From: VRUE01 sp963718775
GTDB taxonomy: Bacteria > Actinomycetota > Thermoleophilia > Solirubrobacterales > 70-9
DNA: 64,000 bases
Assembly: GCA_963718775.1 (NCBI GenBank)
Contig: OY970377.1
Location: 372,001-436,000, forward strand
Direction: 5' to 3'
The position numbers and the translations under genes were made by a program. The notes under the pieces were generated by a model. It saw only the letters and a program-made list of their open reading frames with translations. It ran no database searches and had not been told where the DNA came from. Below, piece by piece: positions 31,129-40,617 of this stretch. Numbering within the stretch: the stretch's first letter is position 1; each line of letters starts with the position of its first letter.

Positions 31129-32403
31129 ATGTCGCTGACAATCGAGACGAACCACCGCTTGGCCCTGGGGCTTGCCGCGATCGTCCTTGCTTTTCTCTGC
31201 CTGGCCGCGCAGGCCGACGCCAGCGCACAGGTCTACTGGGCACATTTCAATGGCAGCACCTTGGAAAGCGTCGCCGCTGACGGCAGCGAACCCCCACAGC
31301 TCCTGGCCTCCGGAGCCTCCAACCCGCTCGGCGTGGCAGTCGATTCCACTCACATCTACTGGGCCAACTTCAGCGGTGACTCGATCAGCCGCGCCAACCT
31401 CGACGGGACTGGGGTCGAAAAAGAATTCATCAGCGGTATCAACCCATTTGCCCTGGCGGTGGCGGGAGGTCACATCTACTGGACCGACGCCGACGCCAGC
31501 TCGATCGGTCGTGCCGATCTCGACGGCGGCGAAGTCGATCAGGACTTCATCGAAGACGTCGGCGCCTTCTTCGGCCTGGCCGCCAACTCAGAACATCTCT
31601 ACTGGGGCAACCTGGAAAACGAAGCGATCGGTCGTGCCGATCTCGACGGCTCCGCGGTCGAACGCGAATTCGTCAAGCCCGCCGGACCTCTGACTCCCTA
31701 CGGAGTCGCCGTCGACCCGGGACATGTCTACTGGGCGAACTCCCAGAACGACTCGATCGGCCGAGCCAACCTCGGCGGTGGCGAATTGGAAGAAGCCTTC
31801 ATCCCGGACGCCCACCCAGCCGGCGTGGCTGTCGACGCCGGCCATGTCTACTGGGGCTATGCGATCTACCAGGGCGCGATCGGCCGCGCCAACCTGAACG
31901 GCAGCGGCATCGACAACAACTGGATGCCGGCGGGCAGCACCGACGCCTTTGGGATCGCCACCACCCCGTTCGAAGCGACCCCGGCCAGCGAGGCGGTGAA
32001 GGTCACGGATCCGTCTCCCTCGACCGCGACAAAGGCCTGCGCTCTGGTCGCCGCCTCCGCCGCGACCTTCACCCCGACTCCCAGGCAGGGCAAGCTCGTC
32101 CCCGGAGTGCGGGCGCAGATCACGGTCGGCGCCGCCTCACAGCTGGAGGTTGCGGCCCGTCTGACCTACAAGCTCGGCGGCAAAGTCCGCCACGTCAACC
32201 TCGGCTCGCACTCCCTTCACGCCTCGCACAGCGCCAAGCTCCGCCTTCCCCTGCCGGCGGGATCGCACCCGGCCCTCGGGACCAAGGTCAAGGTCAAGCT
32301 GCGCATCACCACAACTCCGGACGACCTGCCCGGCTGCAAGTCGGCCAGCCCCAGCCTCAGCACCTTCAAGGCCAAGGTCGTGAAGGTGCTGGCTCAGGCC
32401 TAG
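31129..32403 (+). CDS. Secreted YWTD/NHL-like beta-propeller protein
   Basis: A 424-residue secreted protein. After a signal peptide (HRLALGLAAIVLAFLCLAAQADA) come six or seven copies of a repeat of about 40 residues with the pattern (I/V)YWxN...SIGRA(D/N)LDG...FI, beginning near residues 35, 75, 117, 158, 200 and 240. These form the blades of an LDL-receptor-like propeller. The C-terminal 130 residues form a separate beta-rich domain (ARLTYKLGGKVRHVNLG, LKVKLRITTTP). The binding partner is unknown. The repeats are also nearly identical at DNA level (for example 31500 and 31622). Confidence 0.75.
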   Translation: MSLTIETNHRLALGLAAIVLAFLCLAAQADASAQVYWAHFNGSTLESVAADGSEPPQLLASGASNPLGVAVDSTHIYWANFSGDSISRANLDGTGVEKEFISGINPFALAVAGGHIYWTDADASSIGRADLDGGEVDQDFIEDVGAFFGLAANSEHLYWGNLENEAIGRADLDGSAVEREFVKPAGPLTPYGVAVDPGHVYWANSQNDSIGRANLGGGELEEAFIPDAHPAGVAVDAGHVYWGYAIYQGAIGRANLNGSGIDNNWMPAGSTDAFGIATTPFEATPASEAVKVTDPSPSTATKACALVAASAATFTPTPRQGKLVPGVRAQITVGAASQLEVAARLTYKLGGKVRHVNLGSHSLHASHSAKLRLPLPAGSHPALGTKVKVKLRITTTPDDLPGCKSASPSLSTFKAKVVKVLAQA

Positions 32404-32446
32404 CCGGGGGCCGCTCCCGTGGGACTTTAGGCGGGCCGCCCGCCAG

Positions 32447-34054
32447 TCACTTAGCAAGCCGCCGGGCGATGACCTTGAGGGCAAGGACCTCGTCCGCGCC
32501 CTCGAAGATCGACAGCACCCGGGCATCCACGTAGTAGCGGCTGACCGGGAACTCCTCGGCGTAGCCCATGCCGCCATGGATCTGCATCGCCTCGCGGGTC
32601 ACCCACTCCGCGGCCCGGCACACGTAGGCCTTGACCATCGAGGCCTCCATCGCCCCCTCGCCCTGCGCCATCAGACGGGCCACGCGATAGGCGAACTGGC
32701 GGCTGGCCTGGATGATCACCGCCATCCGGGCCAGCTTCGCGCGGGTGAGCTGGAGCTCGACGATCGGCCTGCCGAAGACGCTGCGCTCCGACGCGTAGTC
32801 GTAGGCGGCCTCGTAGGCGGCCTGCATCACGCCCACCGCACGCGCCGCGGTCTGGATGCGGCCGTTCTCGAAGCCCGCCATCTGCAGGTAGAAGCCGCGA
32901 CCGAGCCCCTCCTCGCCGCCGATCAGGTTCTCCGCGGGGACATACCAGTTGTCGAAGGCGACCTCGTATGAGTGCATCCCGCGGTAGCCGATCGTGTCGA
33001 TTGGGCGGCCCTCCATGCTGCCGCCCTCCTCCTGGCTGAGCTCGAAGCCGTGACCGGCGCCGCGCTCCTTCGGGACGATGAAGAGCGAGAGTCCCTTGTG
33101 GCCCTTCGAGCGATCCGGGTCGGTCCGCGCCAGCAGCATGAACACGTCCGCCCTGGCGCCGAAGGTGCACCAGGTCTTGACGCCGTTGATCCGCCAGCCG
33201 TCTCCGTCCGGGGTGGCCGTGGTCCTCAGCGAGGCGACGTCAGACCCGAAATCGGGCTCCGTCACGGCGATCGCGACCATCAGCTCACCGCTGGCCATGC
33301 GCGGCAGCCACTCCCGCTTTTGCTCCTCGGCGCCGCCTGCCAAAAGCGCCCGCGCCAGGATCTCGGGCCGGGTGATCAGCGAGCCGCCGACGCCGAGCGA
33401 GCCGCGCGAGAGCTCCTCGGTCGCAACGACCATCGCGAGGTACTCGCCCTCGCCTTCGGCTGCGAAGCCGTCGTACTGCTCGGGAATCGAGACGCCGAAC
33501 GTGCCGATCTCGGACAGCCCTTCGATGACCTCCTCGGGGATGTCCTCGTTGTTGCGGTGGATCTCCTCGGCGATCGGGCGGATCCGCTCCTCCGCGAAGC
33601 GCCGGAAGGTGTCCTGCACCATCACGAAGTCGTCGTCGAGGTGGCGCGGCCCCTGGGTCCCGCAGAGCGCCGAGAGGAACTCCGGGGAGCGATAGGGGCG
33701 TGCGAAGGCAAGCGCGGAGTCGAGCGCCCCCAGTTCGGCCCCCCACTCCTGCTCGCGACTCATGAGCCGGGTGGCAACGTCATGGATGACGTCGGCGACG
33801 AAGGCGCAGGCGATGCGGGCCTCCTCGTCCCCTCGCTCGCCGTAATCGAGGACAGCCCGAGCATTCTCGACCGCCGCCGCGGCGTGCGCGAGGTCGTAGG
33901 CGACGACCTGGTCGGTTTCGACGTCGCCGTCGGTGGCGAGGTGCTTGAAGGCGTCCTCGACGACCGAGCCGGCGGTCTCGACCGCGGACGCGGCCGCGGC
34001 GAGGTCGGGTTGCTCTGCGGACGTGGCGGTGGCGGGATCGGTTTCTTGTGGCAT
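32447..34054 (-). CDS. Acyl-CoA dehydrogenase with extended N-terminus
   Basis: A flavoenzyme of beta-oxidation type. From ATG 34054 the first 150 residues are helical and unlike the core (VETAGSVVEDAFKHLATD), then come IPEEVIEGLSEIGTFGVSIPEQYDG, AVTEPDFGSDVASLRTTA, YRGMHSYEVAFDNWYVPAENL, and the C-terminal EAMQIHGGMGYAEEFPVSRYY with the FEGADEVL end. The catalytic base region EGADEVL is normal. The frame stays open far upstream opposite the next gene, but the start is placed at MPQETDPATA because the codons before it overlap the antisense helicase. It starts 93 bases from that divergent gene. Confidence 0.85.
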   Translation of the reverse strand: MPQETDPATATSAEQPDLAAAASAVETAGSVVEDAFKHLATDGDVETDQVVAYDLAHAAAAVENARAVLDYGERGDEEARIACAFVADVIHDVATRLMSREQEWGAELGALDSALAFARPYRSPEFLSALCGTQGPRHLDDDFVMVQDTFRRFAEERIRPIAEEIHRNNEDIPEEVIEGLSEIGTFGVSIPEQYDGFAAEGEGEYLAMVVATEELSRGSLGVGGSLITRPEILARALLAGGAEEQKREWLPRMASGELMVAIAVTEPDFGSDVASLRTTATPDGDGWRINGVKTWCTFGARADVFMLLARTDPDRSKGHKGLSLFIVPKERGAGHGFELSQEEGGSMEGRPIDTIGYRGMHSYEVAFDNWYVPAENLIGGEEGLGRGFYLQMAGFENGRIQTAARAVGVMQAAYEAAYDYASERSVFGRPIVELQLTRAKLARMAVIIQASRQFAYRVARLMAQGEGAMEASMVKAYVCRAAEWVTREAMQIHGGMGYAEEFPVSRYYVDARVLSIFEGADEVLALKVIARRLAK

Positions 34055-34147
34055 AGCCGGAGACAATAAATCCGTGGCCTGCTTCGAGGTCTCGAAGGCG
34101 CCGATCGGCCGTCCTCCGACCGCGGGCGACCCTATTGTGGCCGGCCC

Positions 34148-35815
34148 TTGTACGACCCCTCTCAGCACCCGATCAGCGGCGGAGCGCGTGCCCGATCGCT
34201 TCCGGATTGGCCCGATGCCCGACCCCTCCGCTCGTGGCAGGAGGAGGCGACCGAGGCCGTACGGGCGCACTCGGCCACCAGCTTCTTGGCCTCGGCTACG
34301 CCGGCGGCCGGCAAGACCACCTTCGGCCTCCACGTCGCCCACCGGATGCTGAGCGCCAAGCTCGTCTCGCGCATCGTGGTGGTCGGGCCGACCACCCACA
34401 TCTGCCGCCAGTGGGCCGCCGACGCGGGCCGCTACGGCATCGACCTCGAGCCGAACAGGCCAAACTCCGACGGGCCGGAGTCGGCCGACTTCCACGGCGT
34501 CGCCGTCACTTACCAGACGATCGCGGCCGGGCCGGATACCCACCGGCTCGCCGCCGGCCGCCGGCCGACCCTGCTGATCGCCGACGAGCCGCACCACATG
34601 GGCGATCAGGCCGCCTGGGGCCTGCGAGCCCGCAAGGCCTTCGACGGCGCCCGCTTCCGGCTGCTTCTCTCGGGCACCCCCTTCCGCTCCGACAACTCGG
34701 CCATTCCCTGGGTCACCTACGACGAGGACAGCCTCAGCCAGGCCGACTACACCTACGGCTACCCGCAGGCGCTGCGCGACCGGGTGTGCCGCCCGATCAC
34801 CTTCCTGCCCTACGACGGTGAGATGGAGTGGATCTCGGACGGTCGGCTGCGCAGCGCCGACTTCGACCTTGTCTTGCCGGCGGCGGAGGCAGCCCGGCGC
34901 CTGCGGACGGCGCTCAGCCCGGAAGGCGAGTGGATGGGCGAGGTGCTGCGCGACGGCGATGCCAGGCTGAGCGAGGTACGTGCCGACGGGCACCCTGACG
35001 CGGGCGGCCTGGTCATCGCCTCCGATCAGGATCATGCGCGGGCGATCGCGGCGCGGCTCGGGTCGGTCTCGGGCGAGCAACCCGAGCTGGTGATGAGCGA
35101 CGAGCCTGGCGCCAGCCGGCGCATCGCCGATTTCGCCTCCTCCGATCGACGCTGGCTGGTATCGGTCCTGATGGTCTCAGAGGGCGTCGACATCCCCCGC
35201 CTGCGGGTCGGCGTCTACGCGACGGCGGCCCGGACCGAGCTCTTCTTCCGCCAGGTGGTCGGTCGCTTCATCCGCACCACCCCGAGGCCGCGGCGCCAGA
35301 TGAGCTACCTCCTGATGCCGGCCGACCCACGGCTGAAGGCACTCGCCCACGAGATCGAGCTGGAGCGCCGTCACGCGCTCGACCTCTCGCCGGACGCCGA
35401 GGAGGAAGAGGGCGAAGAGATGGACGATCCGGAGCGGCCCGAGCCGGGCGGTGGCTTTGCCGCCCTGAGCTCGGGCGACGCCGAATTGGACGAGGCGATC
35501 ATGAGCGAGACCGCGCTTCAGCTCTTCCCGACCGATGACCCGAGGCCGGGGGCGAAGAGGGCGCCGGCCGTCGCCAAGCCCGAAGCCGCGTCGGAGGGCC
35601 TCGAGCCCGAGCGCGAGTCGGCCTATGCGACTCGAGAGCGGCTGCGCGGCGAGCGTAGCCGCCTGGTCGCCAACGTCGCCCGTCGCACCGGCAAGTCGCA
35701 CCGGGAGGTCCAGGCCCGCATCAATCGCGACACCCGGACGCGCTCGGTCACCAGCGCTACCATCGAGCAACTCGAGCGCGGCAATGCGCTGCTGCGCCGC
35801 GAGCTGCGGCGGTAA
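34148..35815 (+). CDS. Superfamily 2 DEAD/DEAH-box helicase-like protein
   Basis: An intact 555-residue protein. Motif I is LASATPAAGKTT, motif Ia RIVVVGPTTH, motif II IADEPHH, motif III LLSGTPFRSD, and motif VI QVVGRFIRTTPRPRR. The middle has a UvrB/SSL2-type layout. The C-terminus (residues 400-555) is charged and helical (RLRGERSRLVANVARRTGK). A TTG start at 34148 is used. It is followed without a gap by a methyltransferase, which may be only chance. No defence partner is seen, so a DNA-repair or accessory role is open. Confidence 0.78.
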   Translation: MYDPSQHPISGGARARSLPDWPDARPLRSWQEEATEAVRAHSATSFLASATPAAGKTTFGLHVAHRMLSAKLVSRIVVVGPTTHICRQWAADAGRYGIDLEPNRPNSDGPESADFHGVAVTYQTIAAGPDTHRLAAGRRPTLLIADEPHHMGDQAAWGLRARKAFDGARFRLLLSGTPFRSDNSAIPWVTYDEDSLSQADYTYGYPQALRDRVCRPITFLPYDGEMEWISDGRLRSADFDLVLPAAEAARRLRTALSPEGEWMGEVLRDGDARLSEVRADGHPDAGGLVIASDQDHARAIAARLGSVSGEQPELVMSDEPGASRRIADFASSDRRWLVSVLMVSEGVDIPRLRVGVYATAARTELFFRQVVGRFIRTTPRPRRQMSYLLMPADPRLKALAHEIELERRHALDLSPDAEEEEGEEMDDPERPEPGGGFAALSSGDAELDEAIMSETALQLFPTDDPRPGAKRAPAVAKPEAASEGLEPERESAYATRERLRGERSRLVANVARRTGKSHREVQARINRDTRTRSVTSATIEQLERGNALLRRELRR

Positions 35816-35828
35816 AGGAGGAGCGGGC

Positions 35829-36689
35829 ATGGAATCCAAGGCGATCGACCCGGTCAACTTCCGCGAGGCACAGCACAAGCACTGGGACTCTGCTGCGGTG
35901 GGATGGAAGGAGTGGAGCGAGTTCAATGACAGCGCAGACGGGCACATCAGCGAGCGGCTGGCGGAGCTCGCTGATGTGCAGCCGGGAAGCCGGGTCCTGG
36001 ACGTCGCCGCCGGCTATGGCGAGCCGGCGCTCACCGCCGCGCGCAAGGCCGGCCCGGAGGGCCGCGTCGTGGCCACCGACATCTCCGCCGAGATGCTCGC
36101 GTTCGGGCGTGAACGCGCGGTGGCGGCGGGCTTGGGCAACGTCGAGTTCATGGAGTCAGACGCCTCCAGTCTCGATTTTCCGCAGGCGAGCTTCGACGCC
36201 GCCGTCTCGCGCTGGGGAATCATCTTCGAGCCTGACGCGGAGGCTGCCGCGGGGCGCATCCGAGGCTTCCTCAAGCCGGGCGCGCGGATGGCGATCAGCT
36301 CGTGGGGCGAGGCCGATCAGGTTCCCTTCCTCTCGATTCCGATGAGGACAACGATGGAGCGGCTGGATGTGCCCCCGGCCCCGGCCGGAACGCCCGGGCC
36401 CCTCTCCCGGCCCAGCCCCGCTGCCATCGGCGGGCTGCTCGAAGGAGGTGGGTTCTCGAAGGTCGCCGTGGAGCAGGACGAGGTCACCTTCGAGTTCGAC
36501 TCCCCGGAGCACTTCACCGCCTACATCAGGGCGATCTCCGCCCCGATCCGAGCGATGATCGAGCAGCACGCAGGCGAGGCCCAGGAAGAGGCCTGGGACG
36601 CGATCACGCAAGTCGCAGCGGATGCGGGAGGCGGCTCGAAGCCGCTGAGCTTCTCGAACGTGGTGCTGCTCGCCTCGGCAACCGCCTAG
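35829..36689 (+). CDS. Class I SAM-dependent methyltransferase
   Basis: An intact 286-residue methyltransferase. The SAM motif I is VLDVAAGYGEPALTAA, motif II reads VVATDISAEMLAF and the acidic loop is FMESDASSLDFPQASFDAAVSRWG. The C-terminal half resembles UbiE/small-molecule methyltransferases. The ribosome site AAAGGAGG (35814-35821) overlaps the stop of the helicase before it, so the two genes are likely co-transcribed. Substrate unknown. Confidence 0.82.
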   Translation: MESKAIDPVNFREAQHKHWDSAAVGWKEWSEFNDSADGHISERLAELADVQPGSRVLDVAAGYGEPALTAARKAGPEGRVVATDISAEMLAFGRERAVAAGLGNVEFMESDASSLDFPQASFDAAVSRWGIIFEPDAEAAAGRIRGFLKPGARMAISSWGEADQVPFLSIPMRTTMERLDVPPAPAGTPGPLSRPSPAAIGGLLEGGGFSKVAVEQDEVTFEFDSPEHFTAYIRAISAPIRAMIEQHAGEAQEEAWDAITQVAADAGGGSKPLSFSNVVLLASATA

Positions 36690-36829
36690 CGCCGCCTCGC
36701 ACAACTCGGGAGCCTTGGACGGGTTCGTTGAACGCCCTAAGGGCTGCTAGGTTGCGCCGATCCAGCGAGGCGGGGTGGTGCGTTGGATGAGGTGCCTGGG
36801 AGCCCCGGAAATATCCGAGAGGCACACCC
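36690..36829. other. Intergenic region, no gene seen
   Basis: This stretch contains a small complementary pair around GAACGCCCTAAGGGC but no strong promoter or terminator that I can support. GC content falls from here to about 38.4 kb. Confidence 0.4.
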
Positions 36830-38384
36830 GTGTCCATCCTGGCCTCGTACTTCCTTCGACCGAAGCTGGCCCTCGTCGCGGCATTGGCCTCGTCGCTGAC
36901 TGCGTTCGGCACGATCGCGTCGCAAGCCCCTGCCGCGTGGCACGGCGTGATCAGCGAGCAGCGGGTTCGAATCAACGCCAGCGACGGTTCGAGAAGTGAA
37001 GAGCACGGCCTCTATCGTTCTGACGCCGCCGGATCCGTCACGGCATCCGGTGGCGGTGACTTTTCCGTGAACATATCGTCAGCATGCGGCTCACTGCACC
37101 TACACCGGGTCCTTGTTCTGCCGACCGGCGCCACGGATGCTCAGGGGAGCCCCTACCCGTCCCCCGTAGTCACGATTCAGAATGGCCCTGAATATGGCGC
37201 CTACGTTCTCCCCCTTGGCGGAAGTCTCGTTTCAGGCAACTCTGTTGCCGACGAAGATTTCTGCTTCTCCAAAAAAGAAACGATCCACAGCGAAGGAGTC
37301 GAAGGTCTCGCTGCCTGCACTATTCATATCCCCGGAAACCTCACAGGCGCCGTCGAGATTCACGGCCAATGGTCATGCGATGAAGGACCGGAAGTGACGG
37401 GAACCACCGCGATCTCTTTGACGACCCTTGCCGATCGCGACAGCGACGGCTTCCCCGACTCCTCCGATGGTTGCCCAGACGACTATGCGCCGCCCAATGC
37501 TACGAACGGATGTCCTCCGGGGAAGGTGCCTATCGAGAGCAAAAGAACTGCCTGCTCAGATGGTCGAGACAACGATCAAGATGCACGAATTGACTTTCCA
37601 GCAGATCCGGGCTGCAAAGACGCCCAGGACGACTCTGAGATAGACCAAAACTGCGCGAAGCCAGTGATGAACGTCACCTTTGCGGTCTACCGGTCGATGG
37701 ATAAGCCGGTCACCAACGGGTGCTGGACGTTCGACCGCCCAAAGGCGGGAGGTGGATCATACGGCGGGAGGTGGAAGGGTGATCGCTGGACGCAATGCGG
37801 GAACGTGGCGCGCCCTGCGAAGCCAGCCCGTCCGAGTGCTCCCGGCTTCTGGGATTCACGATGACACGGCAGGTTTCCTTGACAACAGTGGTCTGATCTC
37901 TGACGCCAGCACCTGTGCTCGTGACGCTGCAAAATGGGCCGGGTCCAGTCAGCCGCACAGGACAGTTGGCTACATGTACACGGCGTACAGAAGCCAATTT
38001 AGGGGAAAGACGCTGGTCCCGACCAATCGCGAGATGGCGAAATTCCGAGCAGGAGTGACGGGGAACGTCACCTTCTTTTTCCAGCTCTACGACGGCCCCG
38101 ACTTCGGCTGTCCCCCGTATCAGCATTCATGTGGACACACTCCAATTTCGAATCCTGAGCTTGAAAAGGCATGGTCGCCACGGTCGGGATTGGTCGGCAT
38201 GCTCGATCTGACCACTGCATCTCCCACCTTGATTCGGGAGAGAGTCCTCGCGCTCTGTCGCGAAAGTCCTTCTCTACATCGCATCAGTCTCTACGCGGGG
38301 GCTAACGGATCGCCAAACGTCCTAGGGGGCGCGCGGATGAAAGCAGTCGAGAGCGCGATGAATCGTTGCGTGCCGAAGTCCTGA
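36830..38384 (+). CDS. Secreted protein with thrombospondin type 3-like calcium repeats, frameshifted
   Basis: A secreted protein with signal peptide (PKLALVAALASSLTAFGTIAS). Near residues 200-260 it has calcium-binding style motifs DRDSDGFPDSSDGCPDDY and CSDGRDNDQDARIDFPADPGC, which are common in secreted proteins of soil bacteria. The first frame ends at 37864 (PSAPGFWDSR), but a second frame goes on as HDDTAGFLDNSGLISDAS to 38384, so one indel near 37855 probably joins them into about 518 residues. Its base composition is less GC-rich and its codon use differs from its neighbours, suggesting horizontal gain. Function unknown. Confidence 0.6.
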
Positions 38385-38470
38385 GAAGCCGTTTCGCTGG
38401 CCGATTGGGCACTCCGTTGACCGGTATGGGAGCCGAACCGATAATGACACCGCGGAAGGCACCGCTCTAT

Positions 38471-38821
38471 CTACACCTCCGCATCGATGGCGGCGATAAA
38501 GGCCCGGACGTCATCTGCCGCGTCGTCGACGTCGGCAACCGGAAACTGCATCTCCCCCGCCAACGCACGGTAGGGTTCGGCCCAGGATTCCGGCACGCTC
38601 AGCTGCGGCGGCCAGCCGTGTTTCCTGGGCATCTCCTCCTCCCCCACCCGGTCCAAGGCTCCGAGCAAGACCATGACCGAAACCCATCGCCTGACCCGGT
38701 CGGGGGCGACGCCGGTCAACTCGGCGTAGTGCCCGATCAGTCGCTCAAGATGGCCTCTTGCGGCCGGCGGGCCGTCGGGGCGGCGGTTGGGGTCCTGCTC
38801 GGGGAGGATCGGCGCCCTCAT
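38471..38821 (-). CDS. Hypothetical protein, downstream gene of an overlapping pair
   Basis: A 116-residue protein with helical composition (LERLIGHYAELTGVAPDRVRRWV, YRALAGEMQFPVADVDDAADDV). I do not recognise the family. Its start overlaps the stop of the gene upstream by four bases, the classic coupled arrangement seen in many two-gene modules, including toxin-antitoxin pairs, but there is no sequence evidence for that role. Confidence 0.5.
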   Translation of the reverse strand: MRAPILPEQDPNRRPDGPPAARGHLERLIGHYAELTGVAPDRVRRWVSVMVLLGALDRVGEEEMPRKHGWPPQLSVPESWAEPYRALAGEMQFPVADVDDAADDVRAFIAAIDAEV

Positions 38822-38994
38822 CGAACCGCGGCCGAGTCGCCCTCGATCAGCTCTTCATGGAGCCCAGCGGCCTCGGCACTCTTCAGCAGCCCACGCCGGC
38901 GCCCATCCTCGATCGCCGCCCGAATCAAGGCCGGGCCGAGATGCGCCTCGTGTCCTTGGCGGATCGCCTTGGCCGCAGTGACGATCGGGGGCAT
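38818..38994 (-). CDS. Hypothetical small protein, upstream gene of an overlapping pair
   Basis: A protein of about 58 residues (MPPIVTAAKAIRQGHEAHLG, ending HEELIEGDSAAVR), starting at ATG 38994; an open frame extends further upstream to 39087 but without a better start. Small, helical and coupled to the next gene. Family not recognised. Confidence 0.45.
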   Translation of the reverse strand: MPPIVTAAKAIRQGHEAHLGPALIRAAIEDGRRRGLLKSAEAAGLHEELIEGDSAAVR

Positions 38995-39129
38995 TTTGCA
39001 CCTTTTTATCCAAAGCTGTAGCGGCGCCAGACGAGTAACTGGCTCGCGCATCACCAACCGCCCGCTGCTTGAGAGGTCGAGCGGCACTCGTTGATGGCGC
39101 TGTGGATATGCAGCGATATGCGGTGATTC

Positions 39130-39177
39130 GGGCGCTCGTGCGCCTGAGGCAGCGCGGGTTCGATTCCGGCAGGCGCC
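39130..39177 (+). repeat. tRNA/tmRNA 3'-end-like fragment (possible old attachment scar)
   Basis: The sequence GCGCGGGTTCGATTCCGGCAG (39152-39172) followed by GCGCC looks like a T-arm plus 3' acceptor strand of a tRNA or tmRNA. No matching 5' half is present, and the T-stem pairing is imperfect. It abuts the stop codon of the reductase-like gene. A short motif GATATGC repeats just before it, as also near the tRNA-Gly attachment site. Confidence 0.35.
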
Positions 39178-39179
39178 TT

Positions 39180-39731
<552 letters not shown>

Positions 39732-39834
39732 TGCGTAAACATACTTCCGGTCGAACGTCGGCCGCCCTTCGGTCGCGGCGCCGCCCGAAAGGGCCTGTCG
39801 GGCGCTTACCGCGTGCGAGCAATACGATGGAGCG

Positions 39835-40617
39835 ATGGTCCGGGCCGGGCGAATCGTTCTCTTGGCGGTGGGGGCCGCGATGCTCTTCGCTGCGTCGGCG
39901 AGCGGGCAGAGCGCCGACCAGAAGCGGGCGTCGGTCGATCCCTACTGGCTCGGGCCCTTCTTCGCCGGCTTGCAGGCGAGCGAAGAACGCGATAGCGCCG
40001 TCCCCGAATTCGTCTACGGGGAGTGCATCCCCGTAGGCGAGGGCGGATGCCCGTGGCCGGCCAGAGTCGAGACGTCAACCACCTGTGCCGTCAACCCGAT
40101 CGCCCATGAAACGCCTTTTGCCCCAGTCTCCCTCCTCCGTGGCGGTGGGCTGATGACCGAAGACGAGCGGGCCTATGTGAGCACCGGCGACCGGACGTTC
40201 ACCGTCGAAACCGGCGAACCCGAGCTGAGGAGCGCGGCGCTGCGCGAAGCCCGCCGCCGTTCGCAGCCTGCACCGGAACCGCTGCCACCGCCGGTGTACC
40301 CGATCACGGTCCTGCGAGAGCTGAAGCGGGTGACCGCGGCGGCGGAACGGCTGCGCGGGGTCAAGGCGATTGCCAGAGAAACCGAATTGAGCCCGGAACA
40401 GGTGAGGTACCGGCTGCGAGTCGCCGAACTGCTCGGGCCGGAGGCGCTCGCCGGCGTGCCAGCGCCGACGATGTCGACTGCGAGGGTGAAGCGTCTGATC
40501 CAGCTGGCCATCCTCGTCCGCCTGTACCCCACCCGAACCGCCGAAAAAAACGGAATGACGGTGGCCGAGCTGCGAAAGCTGGTCAGCCGCGTGCGCGGCC
40601 TCACGGGGTTCTGCTAG
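39835..40617 (+). CDS. Secreted protein of unknown function with helical C-terminal domain
   Basis: An intact 260-residue protein. It has a signal peptide (GRIVLLAVGAAMLFAASASG), two cysteine-bearing segments (YGECIPVGEGGCPWP), a proline-rich link (PAPEPLPPPVYPI), and a C-terminal helical region KAIARETELSPEQVRYRLRV that resembles a ParB-type helix-turn-helix. A DNA-binding motif on an exported protein would be strange, so the resemblance may be false. It converges with the next gene with no gap. Confidence 0.55.
   Translation: MVRAGRIVLLAVGAAMLFAASASGQSADQKRASVDPYWLGPFFAGLQASEERDSAVPEFVYGECIPVGEGGCPWPARVETSTTCAVNPIAHETPFAPVSLLRGGGLMTEDERAYVSTGDRTFTVETGEPELRSAALREARRRSQPAPEPLPPPVYPITVLRELKRVTAAAERLRGVKAIARETELSPEQVRYRLRVAELLGPEALAGVPAPTMSTARVKRLIQLAILVRLYPTRTAEKNGMTVAELRKLVSRVRGLTGFC

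Noticed and set aside
31238..31900. Tandem repeats as a CRISPR or DNA repeat array
   Set aside because: The repeats are in frame, about 120 bases long and encode YWTD-like propeller blades; there is no constant short repeat with variable spacers. No CRISPR array is visible in the window.
34055..35080. Large N-terminal extension of the acyl-CoA dehydrogenase
   Set aside because: It lies fully antisense to the SF2 helicase, whose motifs are clear. A good start exists at 34054.
39130..39177. A functional tRNA gene
   Set aside because: Only a T-arm and acceptor-like 3' end can be seen, with imperfect T-stem pairing and no 5' half or clear anticodon arm.
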